DNA from: Bacteroidales bacterium KA00251
GTDB lineage: Bacteria; Bacteroidota; Bacteroidia; Bacteroidales; Porphyromonadaceae
Assembly (NCBI GenBank): GCA_001552775.1
Contig: KQ959264.1
Span: 1 to 64,000, forward strand
Reading direction: 5' to 3'
Length of the DNA: 64,000 bases
In this document: positions 47,451 through 57,661 of the stretch, piece after piece
How the letters are laid out: each line of letters starts with the position of its first letter
Numbering within the stretch: position 1 is the stretch's first letter
Notes under the pieces: model-generated
What the model saw: only the letters and a program-made list of their open reading frames with translations
Told to the model about the DNA's origin: nothing
The model's database searches: none
Position numbers and translations under genes: made by a program

Positions 47451-47475
47451 CAAATGAATCTTCCGAGACTTTTTT
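47434..47475 (+). terminator. Terminator of ligA with repeated left arm
   Basis: Left arm AAAAGTCTCGGAAGATTC (47434-47451), loop AAAT, right arm GAATCTTCCGAGACTTTT (47456-47473), continuing into a T-run. The other two copies of the left arm could pair instead. Confidence 0.85.
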
Positions 47476-47517
47476 ATTACTCATATAAGCAATGAATATA
47501 GACTGAAAGGAAATTAT

Positions 47518-47525
47518 TATTTTTG
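47518..47525 (+). promoter_or_regulatory. -7 box of murI
   Basis: TATTTTTG, about 84 bases before ATG 47609. The gap 47298-47608 holds only the repeated terminator and this site. Confidence 0.5.
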
Positions 47526-47608
47526 CGAAAGATTCGGAGTCTCTAGTGAGGGGAATACCCTTATAGAGGCTCCGTGTTTAAGAGAATGATATTGCTATAA
47601 CACTTACG

Positions 47609-48442
47609 ATGAACGACTCTAAAACCCCTATAGGTGTATTTGACTCTGGATATGGAGGGCTTACAATACTTGATAAACTTGTCACAGATCTTCCGCAATA
47701 CGACTTTCTATACCTTGGCGACAATGCACGAAGTCCTTATGGGAGTCGCTCTTCGAATGTTATTCACAAGTTTACATTACAAGCGGTAGAATACCTATTC
47801 AGCAAAGGGTGTCCTCTCGTGATCCTTGCTTGTAATACTTCCTCGGCTCGAGCCTTACGAGACATTCAGCAGCACTATCTTCCTACTAGTAGTGACCCTA
47901 CTCGTAGGGTATTAGGAGTAATACGTCCTACTGTGGAGGTACTTAACAAATTCACTACCACTCAGCATATTGGAATTCTTGCGACCGAAGGAACAGTCAA
48001 CAGCAATAGCTACAAACTAGAAATTGAAAAACTATTTCCCTCTTTTACGGTGGTGCAAGAGGCATGCCCAATGTGGGTACCTCTTGTAGAAAATGGTGAG
48101 GCGGACAGTCCTGGGAGCGACTTTTTTGTGAGAAAGCACCTTGATCGCATCTTGCGCGAAGACGAAGCAATTGATACGATACTCCTTGCTTGTACACACT
48201 ACCCTCTTCTTAAAGACAAGATCAAGCGACTTCTTACTCCCTCTATCAACATTATTTCGCAGGGCGAGATCGTGGCTCACTCTCTTCAAGAGTATCTGGT
48301 AAGACATCCCGAAATGGAACAACGCATCAGTCAAGGAGGAACGGTGCGTTACCTCACGACTGAAGATTCAAATAAATTTGAAGAGAAGGCCTCTCTCTTT
48401 TTAAAGCGGAAAATTGAAGCACAAAGCGTCGCCATCGACTAG
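47609..48442 (+). CDS. murI: Glutamate racemase
   Basis: 277 residues. IGVFDSGYGGLTIL begins the protein; the two catalytic Cys are in LACNTSSARA and LACTHYPLL. It supplies D-glutamate for peptidoglycan. Confidence 0.95.
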   Translation: MNDSKTPIGVFDSGYGGLTILDKLVTDLPQYDFLYLGDNARSPYGSRSSNVIHKFTLQAVEYLFSKGCPLVILACNTSSARALRDIQQHYLPTSSDPTRRVLGVIRPTVEVLNKFTTTQHIGILATEGTVNSNSYKLEIEKLFPSFTVVQEACPMWVPLVENGEADSPGSDFFVRKHLDRILREDEAIDTILLACTHYPLLKDKIKRLLTPSINIISQGEIVAHSLQEYLVRHPEMEQRISQGGTVRYLTTEDSNKFEEKASLFLKRKIEAQSVAID

Positions 48443-48475
48443 TTTTAGAGGGCTTCATTTTCTTTTGTTTTATCG

Positions 48476-48483
48476 TATCTTTG
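48476..48483 (+). promoter_or_regulatory. -7 box of the META lipoprotein gene
   Basis: TATCTTTG, 35 bases before ATG 48518; no clear -33. Confidence 0.5.
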
Positions 48484-48517
48484 TAATAGAGGGTGTAATA
48501 AGCCCCTCCCCATTACT

Positions 48518-48982
48518 ATGAGCAAAAAAATGACAATTCGTGCTTTAGCACTACTTACCGCACTTGTATCTATCTTTTTCTTCGCCTATGGTTGCGGAGC
48601 AAGAAAAAAAAGTATGTTTAAAGAACAACTCAAAGGCGACTGGCAAGTCGTGCAGTTAGGAGACCTCCCTCTTCAGGTAACTCCAGGACATATGACTTTC
48701 TCTTTTGACTTTGAAAAGGGTATGGCAGGAGGTATGGGCTTTTGCAATAGCTATGGTACAAACTTTACTGTGTCAGATCAAGGTGATTGTAGCTTTGAAG
48801 CTGTGTTTAGCACACGTGTTGGTTGCGATGGCAACCGCGAAGAAGCCCAGCTAGGTATAAACATTGAAAAGACAAAAAAACTTGTTATCAAAGATGATAA
48901 GCTCCTATTTTTTGACAATAGCGAAGCTAAAGGCAAGCCTATCATTATAATGATGCATACGGTTGCAAAGACTAAGCAATAA
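48518..48982 (+). CDS. META-domain lipoprotein (HslJ-like)
   Basis: 154 residues. A hydrophobic signal ends at Cys26 (FFAYGCGARKK). The META fold is indicated by LKGDWQVVQLGDLPLQ, FDFEKGMAGGMGFCNSYGTN and FSTRVGCDGNREEAQ. Such proteins are surface or periplasmic and linked to heat-shock or antibiotic tolerance in other bacteria. DPP IV follows after 66 bases. Confidence 0.75.
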   Translation: MSKKMTIRALALLTALVSIFFFAYGCGARKKSMFKEQLKGDWQVVQLGDLPLQVTPGHMTFSFDFEKGMAGGMGFCNSYGTNFTVSDQGDCSFEAVFSTRVGCDGNREEAQLGINIEKTKKLVIKDDKLLFFDNSEAKGKPIIIMMHTVAKTKQ

Positions 48983-49048
48983 AAACTTTTGAATTTTCTG
49001 CAGGAATAGAAATAACCCCCACCTGTCAAATTATTCCATTGCTCGTCC

Positions 49049-51235
49049 ATGAACGTTCGACTTTTCTACAGACCTTTATCAATCATAATCTTAGGATTAT
49101 TTACCTTCTCTTTCCTTCAAGCTCAAAAGGGCAATCTTTCTCTTACTCTTGAGGAAATTGTGCAAGGTGGCTTCTATCAACGCTCCGCAGGTACAAACTT
49201 TAAGCCGGCAGAAGATGGTGCTTGCTATACCACCCTCTCTAAAGACCGTAAACAGATTGTAGAGTATCGCTTTGACAGTGGAAAGAAAGTAAGAACACTT
49301 CTTGACCTCACAACTCTTGGTTCTTCAGAAGTAGAAAAAATAGAAGATTACCTTATCGCTCCTGGAGGAAATGATATTTTGATCTTCACCGAGATAGAGC
49401 CAATCTATCGACGATCTTGGCGAGCTTATGCTTATCGCTACGATATTAGAAGGAAGCACCTTTCTCCACTTAGTCCAATACGAGAAAAGGTAATGATACC
49501 CACATTTAGTCCAGATGGAAGAATGGTCGCATTTGTACGCGACAACAACATCTTTATTGCCAAATTTGACTATGATAGTGAGGTAGCAGTAACGACTGAC
49601 GGAGAATTTAACAAAATCATAAATGGAGCCACGGACTGGGTATACGAAGAGGAACTTCGCACCACAAAGCTACTATCGTGGAGCCCTGACGCCAAGTACC
49701 TTGCCTATGCTCGCTTTGATGAATCTGCTATTCCCGAGTACGGCTTTCAACTCTATTCAGAAAGGAACGACATCCCGTTTTCTTACATGTATAAATATCC
49801 CTTTGCAGGGGAATCCAACTCCAAGGTGTCAATTCACCTCTACAATGTAGAAAACAAAATAAGCAAAGCGGTAAAGTTACCAGTAGATACTGAGACATAC
49901 TACCCTCGATTAGAGTTTACACCACAAGGATCCCTTGCTGTCTTCACCCTCAATCGTCACCAAAATGACTTTAAACTTTTCTCTGTTAATCCAGGATCTC
50001 TTGTCCCTAAGTTGCAACTAACTGACACTGACAAGGCCTATGTAGCTGAAGAGTGGGTCAACAGCCTCGTGTTTGAGGAACGTGGGTGCGTGATGGTAAG
50101 CGAGAGAAATGGCTACGCACAGATCTTTCGTTTCAATGCACAAGGCATAGCTACAAAGTGCCTCACGCCTGGGAAATATGATGTAACAACGCTCTATGGA
50201 GTAGACAAAAAGGGAAATGTATACTATCAAGCAGCAGACAAATCTCCGATAGCTAGAAGGGTTCTCAAGGTTTCCCCTGAGGGCAAAATTACAATATTGG
50301 CTGGAGAACGAGGAGTAAATAACGCACTCTTTAGTAGTGACTTCTCATACTGTCTCAATGCTCGCTCTAATCGTGAAATGCCTCTACGGTATACAGTTAT
50401 AAAGACGGATCAAAACAAAGAGGTGCGCCTTCTAGAAGACAATGTTGCACTCAAAAAGAAATTGCAGAGTTACCGCTTCTCTCCAGCTGTATTTACCACT
50501 ATTCACACAGACAATGGTTTGGAGCTTAATGCTTACCTTATCAAACCCTCCTCCTTTGACCCTACAAAAAAATACCCTGTGCTGATGGTGCAATATAGTG
50601 GTCCAAACTCACAATTGGCACTGGACTCATACTCCATTGATTGGACTCAATATCTTGCCGAACAAGGCTATATCATCGCCTGTGTAGATGGAAGAGGTAC
50701 AGGTGCAAGAGGAAGTGAATGGAGAAAGAGTACCTATCTAAAACTTGGTATATACGAGTCTGACGACCAAATAGCAGCAGCAAAATCGATCGCTAAGCTT
50801 CCCTACGTAGATAGTCAACGAATCGCCATATGGGGATGGAGCTTTGGCGGATACAATACGCTACTCTGTCTCTGTCGTAGCAAAGATGTATTCAAAGCCG
50901 GTATCGCTATCGCACCTGTCACCGACTGGAGCTTTTACGACACAATTTATACAGAACGTTTCTTGCGAACACCACAAGAAAATCCTTCTGGATATAGAGA
51001 TGGTGCTCCCCTGTCTATGGCTCGCAATCTTAGCGGGAAACTATTGATTATGCACGGCACAGCCGATGATAATGTACACCTTCGCAACACCATGACCTTT
51101 GTGGAAGAACTGATTCAAGCAGATATACCCTTTGAAATGGCAATCTATCCCAATAAGAATCATAGCATCTACGGTGGAAATACTCGGTTGCACTTCTACA
51201 AACGACAAATAGACTTTCTGAAAAGGAGTCTATAA
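49049..51235 (+). CDS. Dipeptidyl peptidase IV
   Basis: 728 residues with a signal peptide ending near residue 25 (LQAQKGN). A beta-propeller domain spans to about residue 480, with the double-Glu motif WVYEEEL. The hydrolase domain has Ser598 (GWSFGGYN), Asp673 (GTADDNVH) and His705 (NKNHSIYGG). It removes X-Pro dipeptides and feeds peptide fermentation; in oral species it can aid tissue degradation. It precedes lipA by 17 bases. Confidence 0.92.
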   Translation: MNVRLFYRPLSIIILGLFTFSFLQAQKGNLSLTLEEIVQGGFYQRSAGTNFKPAEDGACYTTLSKDRKQIVEYRFDSGKKVRTLLDLTTLGSSEVEKIEDYLIAPGGNDILIFTEIEPIYRRSWRAYAYRYDIRRKHLSPLSPIREKVMIPTFSPDGRMVAFVRDNNIFIAKFDYDSEVAVTTDGEFNKIINGATDWVYEEELRTTKLLSWSPDAKYLAYARFDESAIPEYGFQLYSERNDIPFSYMYKYPFAGESNSKVSIHLYNVENKISKAVKLPVDTETYYPRLEFTPQGSLAVFTLNRHQNDFKLFSVNPGSLVPKLQLTDTDKAYVAEEWVNSLVFEERGCVMVSERNGYAQIFRFNAQGIATKCLTPGKYDVTTLYGVDKKGNVYYQAADKSPIARRVLKVSPEGKITILAGERGVNNALFSSDFSYCLNARSNREMPLRYTVIKTDQNKEVRLLEDNVALKKKLQSYRFSPAVFTTIHTDNGLELNAYLIKPSSFDPTKKYPVLMVQYSGPNSQLALDSYSIDWTQYLAEQGYIIACVDGRGTGARGSEWRKSTYLKLGIYESDDQIAAAKSIAKLPYVDSQRIAIWGWSFGGYNTLLCLCRSKDVFKAGIAIAPVTDWSFYDTIYTERFLRTPQENPSGYRDGAPLSMARNLSGKLLIMHGTADDNVHLRNTMTFVEELIQADIPFEMAIYPNKNHSIYGGNTRLHFYKRQIDFLKRSL

Positions 51236-51252
51236 CCCTATCTGCTAGTAGA

Positions 51253-52212
51253 ATGCCTCTGCAAGATCCTTTATCGCCCGCCAAGCATCTCCGCAAGCCC
51301 GATTGGCTCAAGACAAAAATAGGTGCAAACTCGTTTACCTATGGACACACACGTGATGTGATCAGAGAGCATAGTCTCCATACAATATGTGCGAGTGGTA
51401 GATGCCCCAATCAAGGAGAGTGCTGGAGCAGAGGCACAGCTTCCTTCATGATAGGAGGAGAGATTTGCACAAGAGCTTGTCGCTTTTGCAATACCCACTC
51501 TGGCAAGCCCCTCCCTCTTGATCCACAAGAACCAGAAAATATTGCAAAAAGTATCTTAGCCATGGGGCTAAAGCATGCTGTAATAACGAGTGTTGATCGA
51601 GACGACCTCTGTGATGGGGGAAGCCATCATTGGGCAAGTACACTTCGAGCAATCCATAAGCTCTCTCCATCAACGACATGCGAAGCTCTTATCCCAGATT
51701 TTCGAGGAGACAAGAAAGCTCTAGATTGCATTATAGAGGCTAGAGCGGATATTATTTCCCATAATATGGAAACTGTACGTCGTCTTACTCCTTCCGTGCG
51801 AAATGTAGCCACGTATGAAGGCAGTCTTGATGTACTTCGCTATATCGCCTCAAAAGGGGTCGTAACCAAAACAGGTCTTATGGTAGGATTAGGTGAAACT
51901 TTTGAAGAAGTTGTAGAGCTACTAGAGGATGTGGTAGCTACTGGCACCAGTATCATTACAATCGGACAGTATCTTCGTCCTACTCGTGCCCATCTTCCCG
52001 TTGAAGCTTACATTACGCCTACTCAGTTTGCTCAGTATAAAGAAATTGCCTTAGAAAAAGGATTTCAATACGTGGAAAGTGGTCCTTTAGTACGCTCTTC
52101 CTATCATGCCGAAGAACACTTAAGTGGCTATAGGACTCTCTCTCAAAAGGAAGTCTCCTATTCAAAAAACAGCATACGCATGAGCGAACTAGGTAAGTTG
52201 ACAAACGAATAA
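51253..52212 (+). CDS. lipA: Lipoyl synthase
   Basis: 319 residues. Auxiliary cluster Cys residues in CASGRCPNQGECW and the radical-SAM motif CTRACRFC. The C-terminal RSSYHAEEH contains the conserved Ser ligand (RSSY). It inserts sulfur into octanoyl groups to form lipoate. It starts 17 bases after DPP IV. Confidence 0.95.
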   Translation: MPLQDPLSPAKHLRKPDWLKTKIGANSFTYGHTRDVIREHSLHTICASGRCPNQGECWSRGTASFMIGGEICTRACRFCNTHSGKPLPLDPQEPENIAKSILAMGLKHAVITSVDRDDLCDGGSHHWASTLRAIHKLSPSTTCEALIPDFRGDKKALDCIIEARADIISHNMETVRRLTPSVRNVATYEGSLDVLRYIASKGVVTKTGLMVGLGETFEEVVELLEDVVATGTSIITIGQYLRPTRAHLPVEAYITPTQFAQYKEIALEKGFQYVESGPLVRSSYHAEEHLSGYRTLSQKEVSYSKNSIRMSELGKLTNE

Positions 52213-52214
52213 GC

Positions 52215-52967
52215 ATGAAAAAGGAATCCATCAACTTACTTATTGATAGAGGAAATTCTTTTTGCAAAGTAGCTACAGCAAAGAATGGAGTCATCTCTCC
52301 TATTGCGATCTACCCACACCTTACACAAGAGGTACTAGAGTGCTACTTTCGCAACAAGGATAGGTCTGTCTCTGCAATATACAGCCAAGTAGGAGAAAGC
52401 TCTGAGCACTCCATTCATTTTCTTGAAAAGCATACCTCCACTTTTGTAAGGCTCAATAGCCAAACGCCTGTACCTCTCACAGACATACTCTATGATCGAG
52501 AAAAACTAGGAAGTGATCGTCTTGCTCTCGTAGTGGGGGCATCGTACCTTTACCCCCAAAAAGCCATGCTCATCATTGACATTGGCACAGCTATTACCTA
52601 TGATCTTATCAATGCAGATGCCGTTCTTTACGGGGGTGATATCACAGCGGGTCCTCGTACCCGTAGTAAAAGCCTCTGCGAAGGTACAGCCCAATTACCC
52701 GATGTTGATTTTATGACAGCTTCAGTAGAAGATTCCTTCTCTACTTATACCGAGCAGGCTATAGCGAATGGTATCACTCGGGGTATTATTGCCGAAGTTG
52801 AGTCGTACATAATACGATCCCAGCAACTTTTCCCAGGGTGTGAAACGATAATTACAGGGGGCTATGGTCCCTACTTTGCCAATAGAATAAAATATAAGAC
52901 CTTTGCAGTACCAAACCTTTTGATGGTAGGTCTTAATAGAATACTGGAATATAATGAGTCCCACTAA
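52215..52967 (+). CDS. coaX: Type III pantothenate kinase
   Basis: 250 residues. LIDRGNSFCKVA is the phosphate-binding start. It also has GSDRLALVVGA, IIDIGTAITYD and GGDITAGPRTR. First step of coenzyme A synthesis. It starts two bases after lipA and overlaps the following gene by 14 bases. Confidence 0.92.
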   Translation: MKKESINLLIDRGNSFCKVATAKNGVISPIAIYPHLTQEVLECYFRNKDRSVSAIYSQVGESSEHSIHFLEKHTSTFVRLNSQTPVPLTDILYDREKLGSDRLALVVGASYLYPQKAMLIIDIGTAITYDLINADAVLYGGDITAGPRTRSKSLCEGTAQLPDVDFMTASVEDSFSTYTEQAIANGITRGIIAEVESYIIRSQQLFPGCETIITGGYGPYFANRIKYKTFAVPNLLMVGLNRILEYNESH

Positions 52968-54258
52968 GCACCATAGACTACTAGTAGCTTTTTTATTTGC
53001 ACTAGCATTTTCATTCTCTGCTACGATATGTGCAACGGCACAAAACAACAGCACAGAATCACCATATACGCGCTTCGGCTACGGCTCCCTTTCAAGCTAT
53101 AGCTCCACTCGCCAACGTGCTCTAGGAGGAGTATCCATTGCCACACGTCTATCGGATCACATCAATCCTGGAAACCCAGCATCCTATGCTGCAGTAGATT
53201 CTCAGACGTTTATTTTTGATCTAGGGGCCACCATAGGGTTTAGCCACCTTACAGAGGGAGTTGCTCACGACACGCGTATACTAGGCAACCTTGAATATGC
53301 CACCGTTCTTTTTCCCATTACACACTGGATGGCACTCAGTGCAGGGATCCTGCCATACTCTTCAGTAGGCTATCGCTTTGGGAATACGGGCACATTACCC
53401 CAAATCAACAATCTCCAATATACAGAAAAGTATAATGGAGTCGGCAACATCAATGATATTTTCTTGGGAATTGGAGTGATGCCCCTTAGAGGGCTTTCTA
53501 TTGGAGCCAATGTATCCTACCGTTTTGGGTCCTTGCTGCATCAAAGAAGCATTGAATACCAATCTTCGAGTGCTTTCAATCCTTTTTTCTACGAAAGGTT
53601 AATCTTAAAAGGAGTCGGAGTAAAAGCTGGTCTCCAATATGGATTTGCCCTAAATCCAGAGAAAGAAATCCTCGTCGGAGTCACCTACAGCCCTTCTCTA
53701 GCTTTCCTTTCAAGACTAGAAAGAAGAGAGCTTACCAAGACAGGCAATCAGATTTCTGGAGTTATCCGCAATGATACGATTACGAGCAAAAGCGACTATA
53801 AAAGTCCTCATGAGATAGGTGTAGGAGTAAGCTATTGCCACAAAAATAAACTATTTGTGGAAGCTGACGTCCAATATAATATATGGCAAAATGCGCTCCT
53901 TGACAATCCCCTATACACTCCACAAAACCAACTTAGCTTTGCCATCGGCACAAGTTTTATCCCCAATGCTGCGGATAGATCCTTAGGCAATCGGATAGAG
54001 TATCGTTTGGGTATTAGAGGCGCCAATTCCTATCTAGCTCTTCCTAGTCCTACCAGCAAAAAAGTTGGGTATCTCGAAGGCGGTCTATCTTTTGGGATAG
54101 GAATACCCCTTGTAGACAGACGTTCTACCATAGACCTCACGATAGACTACAAACACTTGATGCCTCGCACTAAGGGTATGATTAGCGAAAACTATCTTAT
54201 GCTTACAGTAGGGCTTCGCTTCAACGAAGGATGGTTTAAACCACTTAAAATTGACTAA
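52954..54258 (+). CDS. Outer-membrane beta-barrel protein, FadL/PorV-like
   Basis: 434 residues. Signal peptide ends near residue 29 (ICATAQNN). ESPYTRFGYGSLSSYSSTRQ and ALGGVSIATRL followed by NPGNPASYAAVDSQTFIFD resemble other FadL-like proteins of Bacteroidota. Alternating strands continue to the end. It is conserved at this place after coaX and before the lptC-CNNM genes, so a role in envelope assembly is inferred. Confidence 0.75.
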   Translation: MSPTKHHRLLVAFLFALAFSFSATICATAQNNSTESPYTRFGYGSLSSYSSTRQRALGGVSIATRLSDHINPGNPASYAAVDSQTFIFDLGATIGFSHLTEGVAHDTRILGNLEYATVLFPITHWMALSAGILPYSSVGYRFGNTGTLPQINNLQYTEKYNGVGNINDIFLGIGVMPLRGLSIGANVSYRFGSLLHQRSIEYQSSSAFNPFFYERLILKGVGVKAGLQYGFALNPEKEILVGVTYSPSLAFLSRLERRELTKTGNQISGVIRNDTITSKSDYKSPHEIGVGVSYCHKNKLFVEADVQYNIWQNALLDNPLYTPQNQLSFAIGTSFIPNAADRSLGNRIEYRLGIRGANSYLALPSPTSKKVGYLEGGLSFGIGIPLVDRRSTIDLTIDYKHLMPRTKGMISENYLMLTVGLRFNEGWFKPLKID

Positions 54259-54320
54259 AGCAACTTGCTACTTGAAAGAACAAATAAAAACATCTATAAA
54301 CACCTTAATAGGGAAAGAAA

Positions 54321-55700
54321 ATGAAGACGATGAGATTTTTCTTACTTAGCTCAATTATAGGATTTTTCTACCTGCTTACAGGTTCACTATCTGCACAGAC
54401 TGGAGTAGAAACAGGCACCCCATGGGGTACTGGACAAGATAGTATTAAGTGTAGAGAGGCTGTCAGTCTATTGACTTCTTATGCAAAAAGTGAAAACTAC
54501 AAAGATGCATTAGACTTTTTCGAGAAGGCTTATGCCGAATGCCCTGGCTCTTCCAAAAACATCTATATTTATGGACCAAGAATTCTAGGATGGCTATACA
54601 ACCAAGCTCCCACTAAGGAGAAAAAGGCTGCTATCTTTCAGCGAATAATGAAGCTTTATGACGATAGAGCCACCTACTTTGGCGATGATCCTAGATACTC
54701 TAAAGACTGGATTCTCTCGCAAAAGATTACAGAATATCTCAAGTATATTCCTCAGGAAAACTATGACTACGACCTTCTATATAGCTGGACAAAGCCATTT
54801 GTCACAGAAGAAGGAGAAACAGCCCATCCACAAGTGGTATACTTCTACGTATTTTCCTCGCTCAACAAAGCAATCGGAAATAAAGCGTGGCATAATCAGT
54901 ATGTTGATGACTATATGCGTGGGAATGGTTATCTCGAAAACTCTCTTGAGCTAGCAGAAAACAATCAAGACTCCGTACAATATCAATATATATCTGGGCT
55001 AAAAAGTCAACTTGACAACCTCTTCGCAAGAAGTGGTTTGGCAGACTGTAAGATGCTAGTAGAAATATTCGGAAGAGATCTTGAAGCCAACAAGAACAAT
55101 GCCAACTTCTTACAAGCGATGATTGACCTCTTCCGCTATGCCGACTGCGAAACAGAAAAGATCTACTTTACCGCTAGTAAGTACATGTTTGCCATTAAAC
55201 CTACAGCCTCCAGTGCTATGGGATTGGCAAAAGATGCTCTACAACGGAAGCAGTACACAGAAGCCTTTGAGTATCTAAACAAAGCTCTTGGGCTTACCAA
55301 AGAGTCTCACCTAAGGGCTGCTATTTACACTCAAATGGGGATTATTCGTAAAGATCAAGGAAGTTTTGTAGAGGCAAGACGCCTTCTCAATCTTGCACTT
55401 AAAGAAAACCCCAGCAAGGGCACTCCTCTATTGCTAATTGCGCAAATGTATGCCTCTTCAGCATCTTCTATTTTCCCAGATGATCCCCTGAAGCAGCGTT
55501 GTGTATACTATCTTGTTATTGACAAGCTAGAGAGAGCTCGTGCGATTGATCCACAAATTTCAGGAGAAGCCAGTCGTCTGATCTCGGTATACAGAAGGAA
55601 TCTTCCTGCCGCAAGTGCAATATTTATGCATCCCGATCTTGAATCAGGTCAATCATTCTACGTTGGTGGATGGATTGGGGAATCAACCACAATCCGATAA
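54321..55700 (+). CDS. Periplasmic tetratricopeptide-repeat protein
   Basis: 459 residues. Signal peptide ends near residue 27 (SLSAQTGV). Helical repeats fill the rest, with clear TPR units near the end (YTEAFEYLNKALGLTKES, FVEARRLLNLALKENPSKGT). It is co-oriented between the outer-membrane protein and lptC genes. Specific function unknown; assembly scaffold is likely. Confidence 0.72.
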   Translation: MKTMRFFLLSSIIGFFYLLTGSLSAQTGVETGTPWGTGQDSIKCREAVSLLTSYAKSENYKDALDFFEKAYAECPGSSKNIYIYGPRILGWLYNQAPTKEKKAAIFQRIMKLYDDRATYFGDDPRYSKDWILSQKITEYLKYIPQENYDYDLLYSWTKPFVTEEGETAHPQVVYFYVFSSLNKAIGNKAWHNQYVDDYMRGNGYLENSLELAENNQDSVQYQYISGLKSQLDNLFARSGLADCKMLVEIFGRDLEANKNNANFLQAMIDLFRYADCETEKIYFTASKYMFAIKPTASSAMGLAKDALQRKQYTEAFEYLNKALGLTKESHLRAAIYTQMGIIRKDQGSFVEARRLLNLALKENPSKGTPLLLIAQMYASSASSIFPDDPLKQRCVYYLVIDKLERARAIDPQISGEASRLISVYRRNLPAASAIFMHPDLESGQSFYVGGWIGESTTIR

Positions 55701-55721
55701 GTAATTTTCCTCCATCGGGCA

Positions 55722-56348
55722 ATGAATTCCCGAAAGAAAAGAAATCCAAGCACGAAGGCAACCTTTCTCGCAAAGGTTACCTTTGTGCTTTTTTTTACCC
55801 TTCCTCTTATTCTTTCTTGTCAGCAAGGCAAAACTCCTCTTGCAGATATGCAAGCAGAGGCAGAAGAGGGCTATGCCATGTACACCAAAGATGTCAACTT
55901 GATGGTTTCAGACAGCGGTATGACCCAATATCATCTTGAAGCAAAAGCTTGGTACATCTATGATCAAGGTGAAGAAGCTCACTGGTTTTTTCCTAAAGGC
56001 TTTCGTGCAGAAAAGATTGATACACTAAAGCATCCTCTAGCAACACTCATTGCCGACACAGCCTACTACTACACAAACAAGAGTAGCTGGCTCTTTATAG
56101 GTCATGTAAAAGTAAAAAACCTTGCAGGAGACACTTTTTTCGCTAAATCACTTACCTGGAATAGCGAATCGCGAATGGTAAGCTCTGAAGATTCTGTAAC
56201 AGTAGTTTCTCCTGATCGTACTCTTTCTGGTACAAGCTTTAGAGCGACACAAGATTTCTCTCAATACCTTTTTCTAAACAATCGTGGTGAAGCCAACATA
56301 TCGGAGGAAGAATTTGAGGCAGATAAGTCCGAAGAGTCACCCAACTAA
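55722..56348 (+). CDS. lptC: LptC, LPS-export periplasmic protein
   Basis: 208 residues. A hydrophobic N-terminus ends in ILSCQQGK, a lipoprotein-like signal (not a plain membrane anchor as in E. coli LptC). The LptC beta-jellyroll is indicated by DVNLMVSDSGMTQYHLEAKA, WFFPKGFRAEKID and NSESRMVSSEDSVTV. It receives LPS from the LptBFG transporter. Confidence 0.85.
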   Translation: MNSRKKRNPSTKATFLAKVTFVLFFTLPLILSCQQGKTPLADMQAEAEEGYAMYTKDVNLMVSDSGMTQYHLEAKAWYIYDQGEEAHWFFPKGFRAEKIDTLKHPLATLIADTAYYYTNKSSWLFIGHVKVKNLAGDTFFAKSLTWNSESRMVSSEDSVTVVSPDRTLSGTSFRATQDFSQYLFLNNRGEANISEEEFEADKSEESPN

Positions 56349-56395
56349 ACGTTTTTATAGTCTCTCTCCATACAGCTAATAGCACTTGTACTGAA

Positions 56396-57661
56396 ATGAT
56401 ATTCAGCAATCTACTCCTCTTGGTCGGTGGTATTGTCGTAGTGGTTATTTTATCCGCTTTCTTTTCGGGTATGGAGATTGCTTATCTCTCCAGCGACCGA
56501 CTTACGATGGAGATCAGCAAAGAAAAAAAAACGCTTAAAGGTGCCATACTAAGGATGCTTTTCCGCAATCCAGATCTCTATATAGCCACCATGCTTGTAG
56601 GGAACAATATTGTACTCGTACTCTATGGGCTCCTAATGTCTGCACTTATTGATCCAGGATTGCGTACATTAGGCCTCCCTGCAGGGCTAATTATTGTACT
56701 TGACTCCCTCATTGCCACCTTCATTATTATTATTTTTGGCGAGTACATCCCCAAACGTCGCTTCATGCTCAATGCCAATCGAGCGATGCAGCGCAACTCA
56801 TTTCCAATCCTTCTTTTCTATATTGTTCTTTTCCCCATCACACTTCTTGCCACACTTATCACCAAACTCTTTTCTCTAGTAATGGGAAGAGGAAGTAGTG
56901 CCGATATTACCTCCAAACTCACGGTGGTAGACCTTGAGCAATATCTCAGTGAAAACTATGAAGGAGAAGAAGGTCACCTTGATACAGAGGTAAAAATCAT
57001 GCAAAAGGCTATTGACTTTTCTAGTGTAAAGGCAAGAGACTGCATGGTGCCACGCAATGAGCTCATCGCTTGCGAAGTAGAGACCTCTCTAGAAAATCTA
57101 AAAAAAATCTTCGTTTCTACCGGTATATCCAAAGTCATTGTTTTTAAAGAGGGGATAGACGAAGTTATTGGATATATCCACGCACAAGAGGTGTTTCGCG
57201 GAGAGGGCTGGCAAAAGCGGATTAAAAAAGCTCCCTATGTACCAGAAAGCATGTATGGTCACAAGCTAATGAGGCAGCTTATGCAAAGCAAACGCTCCTT
57301 GGCAGTGGTGATTGACGAGATGGGTGGTACAGCAGGCATTATTACCCTTGAAGATCTCGTTGAGGAAATCTTTGGAGAGATTGAAGACGAGCACGACAAG
57401 ACAAAAATTGTTATTCATAAAGTTTCTAACTCGGTTTTTATCATCAGTGGGAGAGCTGAGATTGACGAGATAAACGAATCGTGTGGCATAAACCTACCCG
57501 AGGAAGATGAATACAACACGCTTGCTGGACTTATCATCAGTATCCATAGGAGTATTCCTCAAAAAGGCGAAACTGTAATATTTGATAAGTTTACCTTTGA
57601 GATTCTTCGCTCCACCTCCACTCGTGTAGAGCTTGTTAAACTTACGGTTAGCGATGACTAG
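56396..57661 (+). CDS. CNNM/CBS-domain transporter-like protein (GldE/hemolysin C family)
   Basis: 421 residues. N-terminal DUF21 domain with three or four hydrophobic helices (FFSGMEIAYLSSDRLTMEI motif). A pair of CBS domains spans about residues 205-330 (ARDCMVPRNE, IITLEDLVEEIFGEIEDEHD). The end is a CorC/HlyC domain. The family includes magnesium transport-related proteins and the gliding protein GldE of Flavobacterium. Which role applies cannot be told. Confidence 0.82.
   Translation: MIFSNLLLLVGGIVVVVILSAFFSGMEIAYLSSDRLTMEISKEKKTLKGAILRMLFRNPDLYIATMLVGNNIVLVLYGLLMSALIDPGLRTLGLPAGLIIVLDSLIATFIIIIFGEYIPKRRFMLNANRAMQRNSFPILLFYIVLFPITLLATLITKLFSLVMGRGSSADITSKLTVVDLEQYLSENYEGEEGHLDTEVKIMQKAIDFSSVKARDCMVPRNELIACEVETSLENLKKIFVSTGISKVIVFKEGIDEVIGYIHAQEVFRGEGWQKRIKKAPYVPESMYGHKLMRQLMQSKRSLAVVIDEMGGTAGIITLEDLVEEIFGEIEDEHDKTKIVIHKVSNSVFIISGRAEIDEINESCGINLPEEDEYNTLAGLIISIHRSIPQKGETVIFDKFTFEILRSTSTRVELVKLTVSDD

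Noticed and set aside
47385..47475. CRISPR-like repeat array
   Set aside because: Copies are directly adjacent without spacers and belong to a terminator arm.
54658..54954. 98-codon frame inside the TPR protein gene
   Set aside because: Out-of-frame shadow of a clear coding region on the same strand.
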